A stretch of DNA of 64,000 nucleotides from Coniferiporia sulphurascens (Eukaryota; Basidiomycota; Agaricomycetes; Hymenochaetales; Hymenochaetaceae): contig NBBA01000019.1 in NCBI GenBank assembly GCA_002794785.1, positions 620,001 to 684,000 of the forward strand, in the 5' to 3' direction. Position numbers and translations under genes: made by a program. Below are positions 12,470 through 23,255 of this stretch, piece after piece. A model generated the notes under the pieces. The model was given only the letters and a program-made list of their open reading frames with translations. It had not been told where the DNA came from and did not search any database. Every line of letters starts with the position of its first letter. Positions within the stretch are counted from its first letter, which is position 1.

Positions 12470-14198
12470 TCAATCCACCAGGAGTACCGAATCAAGTACC
12501 GAGAAGCCTACTGCAACACCGCCCTCGTCACTCTCCCGCCCTTTCGTGCGTACGAGCCAACCCCCCGCACGCTCTTGCACGCGCTCCTCCCGTCCACCGA
12601 ACAATGCCCAGCCGAATATGCCCAATTCGCTCACGACATCCGCCTTCTTTGCGCCAATGTCTGCCCCACCGGCACGCACGAGGTACCCTCCCACGTTCGC
12701 CGGCGGCTCGATCAGCGCCATCGCAATCCATGCTGCTTGCTCCCCTGCAGGAAGACCATCGAGAAAGCCCGTAATCGCATCGCGGTACACGTTGTTTCCC
12801 CCGCCCTCGCGCTGCGGTTTCAGCACGAGCGCCGTCGCGCGTGCACGCGCCCGTGCAACGCCGTCATCGTCGTCGAGCCCCCACATCTCCACCCAGCTCG
12901 CCCGCACGGCGGCGACCTCCGCTTCGGAAAACACCTCTGGGCCGAAGCTTCCGGCACCTTCCGTCTCGGGACGGAGGAAGCGCTCGAGCACGCCTGGGCG
13001 TGTAAGCACTTGCTGTACCTTCTTCCCGCCCGCTAGCTGAAGCGCGAGAGTTGGACAGCTCACCGCGCGCGCGCGACCCAGCTTCTCGCGGATGCCGTAG
13101 TGTGCGGATGTCGGGTAGTCCAGTGGAGTGTAGCCAGCGCGGAAGTAAATCACGGCAATTTCGAGCGGTGCCGTATGGAGGGGCGAAGTGACTGTAAGCG
13201 TGCGGTCGGCGGATACCGAGGCGCTGGTAAAGAGCTCATCGAAGGTCTGACGGATAATGTGAATGTTATGTCTGTACAACGTTAAGTAAACACAGTAATA
13301 TAAAACCAGACTCTCACTTTTCCAAAAGCTCGTACTCGACTAAGCGCTGGTCAAAGACGTTTCGTTCGTTCGCTTGGACAACGAAAAGGATATATGCACT
13401 GTGTCTAATATATATCACAGAACATGAAGGAAGAACGGAGATAAGTACTCTTTGACGCCGTATGCACAATGGGCCGCGGCAAGTCCTTCAGCAATCGTGG
13501 AGATCGTCTTGTTCGGCGGTAAGCTATCTTTCTTCACGTGCGGTGAGATGCCGTAGTAACCAGTCGACGCGAGAAGGTAACTTAAATTTCTATAAGCACC
13601 TGGATTTGGTTCGCACTTGGATGACTGACTTGTGGAGGCCAGAGACGCGTTCTGAAAGTGCGCCAAACGAGGAGGAGATGGTGTTAAACTCGACCTGCCT
13701 CAACGACACGGGCTCGTCAGACCCGTGCGGCGCGTGTAGGAGGTAATCTGAGCGGAATATACCCAAGTGAACGGGCTATGCTTCATTAGCATATTTTATA
13801 CCGACAAAGCCGATTCTGCACACCTCCGGGGCACCTTCGTCACGAAGCCTCTTCCAGGAGCGCCATAGCTGTCCAGTGAAGTCGTCGACCTTACCGACAC
13901 CTTGCTCGCCCATAACAGCATCGAGGAACGCGGTATCGAGCGCGATGCGCGCGTAAAGCACATTATATATATGCTGTAGATTCTGCACGTTCTCAAACTG
14001 CTTTCTGGGGAAGGGGGCAGGGAAGAGCGAGAGAGGTGCATGGATTGCAGAAGTCGGTGCGGGAGGCGGGTTTTCTGTTAGCGGGAGGTACAGCAAGCCA
14101 TGAGAGAGCGCGTAGGTAGTTGCAAGTAGCGTTAGTTCGTGTCGCTGCTCATCAGAGATCGAGGGCGGCCAGCTGGAGAACACGAAGGATTCAGTCAT
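12470..14198 (-). CDS. GSH2: Glutathione synthetase (eukaryotic GSS)
   Basis: Joins gamma-glutamylcysteine and glycine with ATP to make glutathione, in the cytosol. Five exons, 14198-13802, 13747-13630, 13580-13449, 13404-13318 and 13271-12470, give 511 codons with matching phases, near the usual 480-510. Motifs: SLRQVEFNTISSSFGALSER (substrate-binding region), LLASTGYYGISPHVK, ILFVVQANERNVFDQRLVEY, and the Gly-rich ATP loop VLKPQREGGGNN. The C-terminal MALIEPPANVGGYLVRAG closes the active site. The end GFSVLDSVLLVD is typical. Exon 5 is very G/C-rich at third positions and produces long antisense frames. The gene is convergent with ISA2. Confidence 0.94.
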
Positions 14199-14437
14199 TT
14201 CTAAGTAGTTGTTCTCTCGCCTCCGTCGACGCGCATATACGCAAGCTATGTGGTCGGTTTATATGACTCCAGATAAAGCAGCTTATGTAATTGTAGACGC
14301 ATGGCCGCTGATTAATTCCTTGGGACTGTACCTGAACTGCTCAGACTACTTGGGTAAAATTTCTATTGGAGCAAAGCTCATCGTTGCGTGCTTTAGAATC
14401 GGTCTCTTTAAACGCGGAAGGGTCATCTTGATAGAAA

Positions 14438-15623
14438 TCACATAAAGTCATCCATCATCTCTTGCACAGTCTTAGGCTGCCTCGAGTCGCTTTCAAAATC
14501 GTCGTCGTCATCGACGGGCTGATCAATCAGGGCATAATCTCGCGCAGCCTTCTCCTCCGCGCGCTGCTTAGCAAGCTGCTCTTTCTCTTTCCGCTGCGAA
14601 TGCAATGTACGAGGAAAGAATTAATCAGAACTAACTTTTTGATGCGTAAATGTGGGGATGGGAGGCTTGCCTCGGCAATCGCGAGCAACCGCTTCTCCTT
14701 TTGCTCTTTACTTATACGGTCAATTTGTTCTTGCTCGTGGTCGACCACACGTTCAACTTTCGTCTTGTTCAGCCGGTTTATAATCACGTTCTCTCGCTTT
14801 GGGACATAAACTTCAGAAAAGCGGGGAGACCGATAAAGCCAAAGATGAATTCCGTTGATCAACTGTCATAACAAGGTTTATGCGTACCTCGCTTTACCTA
14901 CGATTATGAAGCGTCAGTATGAATTCCGCTGATGGAGCTATATGCACTCCTCACTTGCTTGTCGCTCTTGAACGACACTTGACCAACAGCCATGTCTCCA
15001 GTTTTCTAGCGGGAGAAGCTCGGGTTAATATTTCTCATCTCCCAGAGCTCTAATATATGTCTACCTTGAGGTTGCTCGCAGGAGTGTATATAATCGTGAT
15101 ATTGTCTTTCTTGTTCCCTGGAGCAGAGTTGCATTTTCTCAGTATGCGGCAACTTGCTCGTGCGAGTTCATGCAAGATTTGATAACATCATCGTCCATAC
15201 CATACCTTCTATGGAATTCGCCTTGACGAGCTGAGCACAATCCGTGAGGAGTGCTTCTGGAATCTCTTCCCATGAAGGTAGCGATTCGGGCATGCGTAAG
15301 TAGACATGCGCAGACGAGAGCTTGTCTACGTGAAACCACACATCCTGCGGCCAAGCGTATTTGATGAGGTCCTCATCTGCCAGCACCAGCCAAATAAGAA
15401 GGGAGATTAACAGTTGTTTTTTAGAGATAGTTAGGAGTGCCCCGTAACTGCGCACGTACTTTCAACTTTGTCCTTGCCCATGTATAAGGTGACGGGGGCA
15501 TCCACGCTTAGAGCTATCAGTAAAGAAATATATTACACCCCGCAAGCGCATATTCAGCCATAGTATTAGTTACTTCAAACTCAAATGCGCATATGTACCT
15601 GTTGAGGAGAAAAAAAGCACCAT
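14438..15623 (-). CDS. CCDC25/Jlp2-like protein with NFACT-R domain
   Basis: Homologue of human CCDC25 and yeast Jlp2. The NFACT-R domain relates it to ribosome quality control factors; the human protein is also reported as a DNA sensor. Eight exons (15623-15599, 15513-15460, 15376-15206, 15117-15065, 15005-14955, 14897-14888, 14810-14671, 14593-14438) give 219 residues. Motifs: [93 protein letters not shown] Lys/Glu-rich coiled coil follows, ending in an acidic tail, DDFM. Exon 6 is only 10 bases. The last intron (14670-14594) starts with GC instead of GT. Length and end match CCDC25 (about 208) well. Confidence 0.9.
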
Positions 15624-16184
15624 TCTGGGTCCGGATATCGCACTTCAGAGCCTAGATCAGACCTCAGGACTTCAGTGGTCAGGAATAAGTTCATGGTCCA
15701 CTTCCGGAAGATACCGTCGGCTTGTCCAGATTTGGATGTTTAGTGGGCAAGCACGTCAGCAAGTTTGATTACATGTACGTATCGTTTTAACCTCTCTCCA
15801 GTGCCTTCAGAGTGGCTTTTCTTCACTTGTTCGTGTTTTTTCTCGTCTTCCACCTGTTACGATTTTGAAATAATCTTGCGAAATATAGAAGTACAAGCCC
15901 ATCCAGATGGCTAAGCATTTCACATATAGGTGTGGGATCGGTTTTTGCCCCTTTTGTTTGAGATCTTGGAGCTTAATTCAAGTTCAGCGGGTTTGAAACT
16001 ACGTATGCGTCCCGGGTTTCGGGTCTTTTCTCAAATTAACCGTAACTTTTTTATTTTATTTTATCAGGCGCTTGCACTGTACATTTATTTTGTGAGTTCG
16101 ATTTTACAAAGCAAAAAAACAGAGAAAAAGGCTGTTCAAATTAGAAGAAAACGAGCGACGAAATTATTCCAGCAAAATGACAGT
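15624..16184. other. Intergenic, CCDC25-like gene to P450
   Basis: 561 bases holding the promoter of the CCDC25-like gene on one side and the 3' end of the P450 on the other. AT-rich around 16030-16180. No gene seen. Confidence 0.45.
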
Positions 16185-18562
16185 TTACACTGTGTCCCGA
16201 CCCTTGACAAATGAAAGGGACAAAGGGAGCTCGGGACGATTTCCCCCGGAGCCTTCGACGACAGGAGTCGCAAGGGCGTTCATTTGCCAAGAAATCTCTG
16301 GGCCAGGGCCGAAGATGAAGGTCTCAAGAAGCACCGACAGGACAAGTTCTTTATAGACATCGTTCAAAATAGTCGTAAGAGATTTTCTAACTAACATAAG
16401 TGAAATAAAGGCTTACTCATCTCCATCTCGGCAAATTTAAATCCTCTACAAAACAGCAGTTAAATTGATTCAAATTTGACGAAGACACTAGCTCGCGACC
16501 CACATGCATGCCCGACCTCCACCAAGGAATGTCATCCTAGATGAGCGGTAATCGCGGTGAGAGTGGGGCTAATATGAAGGTCCAGTCACTCACGTAGACG
16601 AGTAAACTCCAGGTAGATGCGCAGCTGAGACGCTTTCCGGGAGCGGCTTCAACCAGCGCTCCGGCTTCCACTCTTCTGCATCTTCGCCCCAGATTTTCTT
16701 GCTGCGATTGGCACCAATGATGGATATAATGACGTTCGTATTCTTCGTAAGGGGAATTTCTCTGATTTCAGTCTTCCCGTCCGTTGACTTGATTGGCCAT
16801 AGGAGGGGCAATACCACGTCCTTCCTCGTCCTGCAAGGTAGGTCAGTTTCTCAGGAAAGTATCCTTACTTGTACCGGCAGCTGATGCATACGTGCGCGAC
16901 TGATGGGATACCGGAGGGAAAACGCGCAGGGTTTCGCGACAAACGGCGTCAAGGTACGGTAAAGCCATAAGCGTGTCGTAGTCGAGGTCACCATGCTCTT
17001 TACGTGCGGCCGTGACTTCATCCCGGAGCCTGGATTGTACGCTCTGATGAATGACCAGCTGATGCAGTATGCGCGAGATGGCGTTCGAAGTCGTGTTTTG
17101 TCCGGCAGCTATAAAAGTGCTAAAAATGCCGGATTATTTTAGAGCAGAGGGAACGCAGCGTGCGCATGTGCGTACTTAATTTGGCCAATGAGCTCTTTCT
17201 CGGGAAGACGATCTTTCTCGTGAGCCTCCAAATTAGCCTTGACTGGGCAGTACGATCAGATTTCCTAGAACATCAAGGGAGGAAAAGGAAGTATACACAC
17301 GGAGAATACTCATAATGTCCTTTCCCTTCCCAACTTGTCGTTGAACCGCCTCGTCGCCTTCTTCCAAAGCTCTTCTTTTCTTACTGAATATATCCTTAGA
17401 CTGATCATCCATGATGTCCACGAGCGAGTTCAGTGTCTTGATGAGCTCGCTAGGAACGTACGCAATAACGTTTTTGCGAAATGAAGGGGTACCGATTTTC
17501 ATTACCCATGGCAGGAACTGACGGTGCATTGTCAATTTGAAGTTTATTACACTAGCAGTGACATCAGTGTCTGGGTTATGACCATAGGCATAACGAGGAG
17601 TAACACTAACGTCAGGCGTTTGATAGCTTCGCTGAACACGTTCGTGCTTTGTTCATCCAGTGCACTGAACGAGTATCCCATGCCTCCTTGTCCAATATAT
17701 TCAAGTGCTGCTCTAGACATCCACTCCAAGACGTCAATATTTCCCGAGCCACTGCGTACTCGGCGCACGAGTACATCGCGCAACTGGAAGGGTTGTTGAG
17801 TTACCTTTAGAATTTAAAGCATGATTTTAACCGGCGTCTCCGCTGACCTCATACGCAATAGGATAAAATATTGGAACGAGTTCCCTCATATGTTTCAGAG
17901 AGAAAACAGGATTGAGCATTTTGCGCTGCTTGCGGTGATGGTCGCCTACAATACTTCACAATGAAAGGATGTTTAAAAGCATAACCCATAGAAGAGGCGT
18001 GCCAAGAGTAGCCAGGAGCCCCATTCCGAAAACCAGTGAGTTAGTCCTGTTTTCGAAGGCGGCTCCAGCTTTATCCACAAAAGCAATAACGACACAAATG
18101 ACACTAACGCGATAAACATGTCTGTCTCCTCATATGTGTACTGGTCCTTGACAGTAATATAGTGCAACGCGAGTGGATCCGAAACATAGAGCTGTTCATC
18201 CTATTTCTCTGGTGAATAGCATGTAATCGTTTCATGGGAAAAAATACGTACTCCAAACAACATGTGCAATTTGACGGCTGTCCCGTACTTAGTGAGTTCT
18301 TGATGAAAGTCCCATCCGTTTGCATCAAAAACCTTGTGGAAGTTCCCTACAACGTAGTCACAGGTGGTTAGAAGGTGTTTGGTAAGACATGACGTTGGCT
18401 TAGGGTAAGAGAAATAGTATAGTAATTTCTCCCGTGCTCACCCTTCCACCACGAGGCCCTTGGTGGACCTGGGATATTCGCGAGGGACTTACTGAAAAGA
18501 ACGCGCCATAGATAATAAAAGCATGCAGAAAGTATCAGTGCGAGTACGATGGTGAGAGCCAT
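16185..18562 (-). CDS. Cytochrome P450 (tandem copy 1, I-helix acid replaced)
   Basis: Haem monooxygenase anchored in the ER; substrate unknown. About 13 exons on the minus strand. An N-terminal membrane anchor (MALTIVLALILSACFYYLW) leads to the Pro-rich hinge NIPGPPRASWWKG. Then come DEQLYVSDPLALHYI, RKQRKMLNPVFSLKHMRELV, the ExxR helix (AVCRETLRVFPP), EEWKPERW and the haem loop FLGGGRACIGFKFAE. The Cys loop is split by an intron after CysAT. The I-helix reads FIAAGQNTTS, so Asn (codon at 17095-17097) stands where P450s usually have Asp/Glu; the neighbour has AGHETSS. The fourth intron (18002-17946) begins with GC; homology to the neighbour places it. No stop interrupts the model, so it looks functional. 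The 16-residue-longer C-terminus ends SFVKGRDTV. Confidence 0.85.
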
Positions 18563-19563
18563 GTCTGCCAGCGAACGCTGAGAAGAGCTGGGGGTGCATA
18601 CCCCTTTTTATCTCGTCAAACCGGAGTACCATGACGTGAGCATATATATGCGAAGAACGGAGCTGCGACACCGGTCACCATACTCATTCATTTGAAGGTG
18701 AGTCCGCTTGTGACTTTGCGAACGCCTGATATTGGCTAGAGACCCACGTCCATTCATTCTGTCTCCATGTCACAGTCTTTGTGCCGCGCTTCTTTGACGA
18801 AAGAAGGTTGTTATTGAAAATCGGCAATTTGGAAGTTTGTTTACTACTAACACTTCAGGAGTAAAGGCGGCAGTACTAATAGGCATGACCAAGAGCGCGT
18901 GAGATAAAACGGAGATACCGGTAGCTACTTGAAGTCCGGATAAGTCTTAAGTATAGACTCTATGGAGGTGTCTTGAATCTTCGCGATAAGCTCCAGAGCC
19001 GCACGCTAACTTCTATCCCCATTTTGTATCTGAACGAAGACTGCTTGCATGTCGATGAACCAAGGCACTTGCCTCAGTTTTCCCTGTGTGCTTTCCAAGA
19101 TTCAGTTGGCGGGGAGAATGACCCTGTCTATGAATATATACAGTGCACCATGACATTGCCTGCAATGTGTTTCCCTTGAAGGTGAATGATCTTAACCGAG
19201 GATCATTAAGTGCACAGCATATCATGATTTTAAAAGGAAAACGGGACTAGATCGTCGCTTCCAAAGTTTTCTGGGCGCACTTTGACTGTTTTATATATAG
19301 CATAAGCCTCGAAGGGCACCCGTAGTGGGGCAACTTCAAAGGATATTTCCAGAGTTACTTGCAACATACTTGCTTGCATAGTTTTCAAGAATCAGCATTT
19401 CCAGTCAAATATATTTTACAAACGGTGCGCGCTGTTAAAGTTTACAAAACAGTCCGACTTTGCCAAGGGGGTATATGTCGTCCAGACGGGGCGGGGACCT
19501 AAAACGCCTGCAATTAAATCGAGAGAAGGTTTATAATATTGAATACGCACGAGCTCGCTTTCT
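18563..19563. other. Intergenic between tandem P450 genes
   Basis: 1 kb containing the promoter of P450 copy 1 (TATA-like ATATATATG near 18642-18650 on the plus strand) and the 3' end of copy 2. Short frames only; nothing else recognised. Confidence 0.45.
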
Positions 19564-21920
19564 TCACTCCTTGACGAGCGATACTCTCAGAGGAAGCCGA
19601 GGAAATGTGTTTCCCTGACCTTTGACGACGGGTGACGCTTGCGTGGCCATCGCCCAGACGATTTCAGGACCTGGGGAGAAGACGAACTTCTCGAGCAACA
19701 GGGAAAGGACCATCTCTGATAACACAAAGCGTTGAAGAATAAAACTATCAGTATTTTATGCGTTCGAGAGTAAGGAGTACACTTACTGATTTCCATCTCC
19801 GCAAATTTGAACCCACTAAGAGACAATATTATGTGAATAAAAAAGCATTAGAATGGTATTTTGGACATACATGCAGGCACGACCTCCTCCAAGGAACGTC
19901 ATCCTGCAGCGCATCAATTTTTGCAATATCAGTAGTCAAATAGAACGACTTACATCGATGCATATACCCCAGGAAGGTGCGCCTTCGAAACGCTTTCGGG
20001 CATCGGCTTTAGCCAGCGTTCTGGCTTCCACTCTTCGGCATCATCCCCCCAAACTTTCTTGCTTCGATTTGCCCCTACAATGGATATTATGACGTCCGTA
20101 TTCTTCTTGAGCGGGATCTCCTTGATCTCGGATTTGCCATCTGCTGATTTAATTGGCCACAAAAGGGGCATGACTACATCTTTTCTCGTCCTGAGGTTTG
20201 AAGGGCGATGTTCAGTTGTTATCAGATGACATATCTGCGTAAAGACGTGCTTACGTTCGGGAGAGCTGGGAGACTGGAGGATAAACGCGTAGCGTTTCCC
20301 GGACGACAGCGTCGAGATAAGGAAGGCCCATGAGTGTGTCGTAATTAAGGTCGCCGTCATACTCCTTTCTAGCCGCCGTTACTTCAGCCCGAAGCTTGGA
20401 CTGCACATCGGGATTAAGTGTCAGCTGGTGCAATATACGGCATATTGCGCCCGACGAAGTCTCATGCCCAGCAAAGATAAAGGTGCTTTAATAATGATTT
20501 AGGGAATGAGTAAAGTCTAAACGGGTTGAGTATATAGGGATTCTAGTACCTCATTTGCCCTAAAATTTCCGACTCGGGAAGACGATCCTCGTCGCTAGCC
20601 TCCAAGTTGGCCCTGACTATGCTGGCTCGTGAGGTCCGTGTCTAAGAATCCGTAAGAGATACTCACGAAGTACGCTCATAATATCTTTCCCTCCACCTAT
20701 TTGTTTCTGAACGGCCTCGTCACCTTCTTTGAGAGCTTTTCTCTTCTCGTGGAGTATTTCCGAGGATGTACTGTACATGGTATCGACGACCGCCGCCATT
20801 GTCCTAGTTGCATCATAAGGTACTGATTGGATCAACTTCTTGCGGAATGCCGGGGAACCTATATAGGAAACCCAAGGGAGAAACTGGCGGTGGAACATTA
20901 GACGGAAGTTTGTCAATCTGAGGGACGGCGGGTCAATGGGCAATTACCCTCGAAGTCGTTTGCACACTTACCCGAGCAGTTTAATCGCCTCGCTGTAGGT
21001 ATTCTTATCATGCGGATCAAGGGCGTTAAATGTATAACCGAGGCCTCCTTGTCCGATGTACTCAAGAGCTGCTCGAGATACCCACTCCATGATATTGATC
21101 TCTTTTGTACCATCACCGACTTGATCAATGAGGATATTCCGTAGCTTTCACTAACAGTTAGTGTCGTTACATCCCCTCAGATGGCCGGTGCTTACCTCAT
21201 GACCAATTGGGTAGAAAATCGGAATAAGATCCCGCATGTGCTTCAAGGAAAAGACAGGATTAAGCATCTTTCGCTGCCTTCGGTGATGATCCCCTGTAGG
21301 AAAAAGACGGATGTGTCTCAGCGTTGGCGCCGTAGTAACTTGGTACAGAGGACGGACCAAGGGTAGAAAGAAGGCTTGAGCCAAAGATGAGGGCATTGTT
21401 TCTAATAACGGGATCAATTATTTCCTGCCCCAACAAGCGGTAACTTAATGGTTACGGACCTGATGAACGCGCTCGTTTCCTCATAAATGTATTGATCCTT
21501 GACGACTATGTGGTGCAACGCAAGAGGATCTGTCACGTAAAGTTGTTCATCCTGCAAACGTGAACATCGGACACATCAACGGATCATCAAGAAGACGAAG
21601 GAGGTAGAGTTTACCCCAAAAAGCATATGTAGCTTAACGGCACCCCCGTACTTCTCAACGATGTCGCGGTGGAAGTTCCAACCTTCCCTGTTGAAGACTT
21701 CCGAAAAACTGCCTGAAAAGGGGCGGCAAAAGTTAGTTAAAGATAGTACGCCTGCCGCGTGATGTGTATGAACGAAGTCCCACTCACCTTTCCACCATGA
21801 GGCCTTAGGGGGGCCAGGTATATTCGCTAACGAGCTCTTCACGACAAAAGGACGGATGACGCGCCATAGCACGTAGGAGCATGCAGTGATGATTAGAGCG
21901 TACGAGAGGGGTGGAGCCAT
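19564..21920 (-). CDS. Cytochrome P450 (tandem copy 2)
   Basis: Paralogue of the adjacent P450 with the same exon pattern (about 13 exons). The membrane anchor (MAPPLSYALIITACSYVLW) is followed by SLANIPGPPKASWWKG. Then GWNFHRDIVEKYGGAVKLH, DEQLYVTDPLALHHIVVKDQ, RRQRKMLNPVFSLKHMRDLI, the canonical I-helix FAGHETSSGA, the ExxR motif VRETLRVYPPVSQL, EEWKPERWLKPMPES and the haem signature FLGGGRACIGFKFAEMEI. The end is PRLPLRVSLVKE. The two genes share most motifs, so they arose by tandem duplication; substrate is unknown. All introns that I could place use GT-AG, including the one whose partner in copy 1 has GC. I do not assign a CYP family. Confidence 0.88.
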
Positions 21921-23255
21921 GTGGGAGGGCTATAGTTTGCGCGGCGTACTGATGTTGACGGGTCCACCTTTATATGCTTTTCTAGTGCGAATGGTTGCTG
22001 TGAGCCAGTGACCCTATCTTCCAAGCCGAGAAGGAAGCGGGAATTCAACGGATAGAAGCATTTATGACCAGAGCATCGACGACAAATCCGATGGTCCTCG
22101 GAGGATTGAGAGCATCCTAGAAAAATACATCCGTAACCCTGCGAAGTATTGTAGAGTAGATATTCTGAGTAGGGTATTATATGCTTACCAGGTACGGTAT
22201 ATATATATGTATATATGTTTCTCGATATGACCGGGCGGACCGCTAAGAACACAAAAGCTGGGGAATAGACAGACTGGATCGCTTCCCGTTGCAACGAATA
22301 GCCGTCGGTAAAGGACGGTCGGGTAGTTATTCCGGCAGGGATGACTTAGTTTGTCAATGTCAGTCTTTCGACTGGATTATGCACATGATGCAGCATAATC
22401 TTTAACGATATTCAAATCGGTTCGGATAATGCACCGCAGTACCTAGGGGGCAAAAGAGCAATGGATGCTGATTAGACCCACGTTACTATCTTACTGCAGA
22501 CACACTGCTTACCCCTTGCGAGCGGATGGAGCCGAAGCGCGAACTTTGAGGCAAAACGCACCCACGAAGACTGGTCATGGGAAGGCACCCCAAGAGTTCT
22601 AAAACATCCGCAGAAGCTTCCAGACTTTCCCACACCCATGATGCACAGCAAAGCAACCTCGAAACTCTAAGGTATTAATTCATGAGCTTGAGACAAGGAT
22701 ACGGGGCCAAACACTCACCTTGCAGCAACAGCGAAGTAGGTAACAGTTGCGAAAGAGACACACGACTAACAGGAGGGCGAACAAAATATATACCAACAAA
22801 TGCGTATGAGTACATACTGAGATGTGCGGAAGGCATGATGCGAAGCTGTTCACTGTAATTTACATAGACTCGGGGGTATTACAATGGCAAGGTAGACGTG
22901 AGGGTACATCACAGAAAGGCCTGGAGGAAGTGAGGATGGGATGGAAAAAAACAAGATGAACACGAAGCAAAATAATAAAATCAGATAAACCTAATAGTTT
23001 ATGACCCGCGAAGATTACAATATGCACAGCTTTAGTTCGGTTAGACCATAAAAGCCTTACCAGATAATTATGAAATATGCTCCATCCACACCAAACCTGG
23101 TCCGAAGCAATCGGTTGTGGCCAGAAGCAGAACTGCGTAACTCGATTCCAAAAACGTAACACCGACGCTGCAGCCTCACAGGACATCTTCCAGAAATTGC
23201 TTCTTGTAGGTTCGCGCACGGAGGCCCGTTTAGAGGGCGTGGTGTGAGCAACTTC
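21921..23255. other. Intergenic region with a possible small membrane-protein exon
   Basis: 1.3 kb. The part next to 21920 should be the P450 copy 2 promoter. A simple AT repeat lies at about 22199-22217. On the minus strand 22795-22719 encodes a hydrophobic run (LFALLLVVCLFRNCYLL) followed by a GT donor at 22718. The nearest ATG upstream (22836) is in another frame, so no complete gene model was found. Confidence 0.35.

Noticed and set aside
12546..13040. Plus-strand frames of 164 and 153 codons opposite glutathione synthetase
   Set aside because: Pro/Arg/Ser-rich antisense shadows of a G/C-rich exon with strong sense-strand motifs.
15965..15995. TTCAAGTTCAGCGGGT resembles the ITS2/28S rRNA junction
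   Set aside because: Similarity stops after about 16 bases and no further rRNA sequence follows; chance or a tiny fragment.
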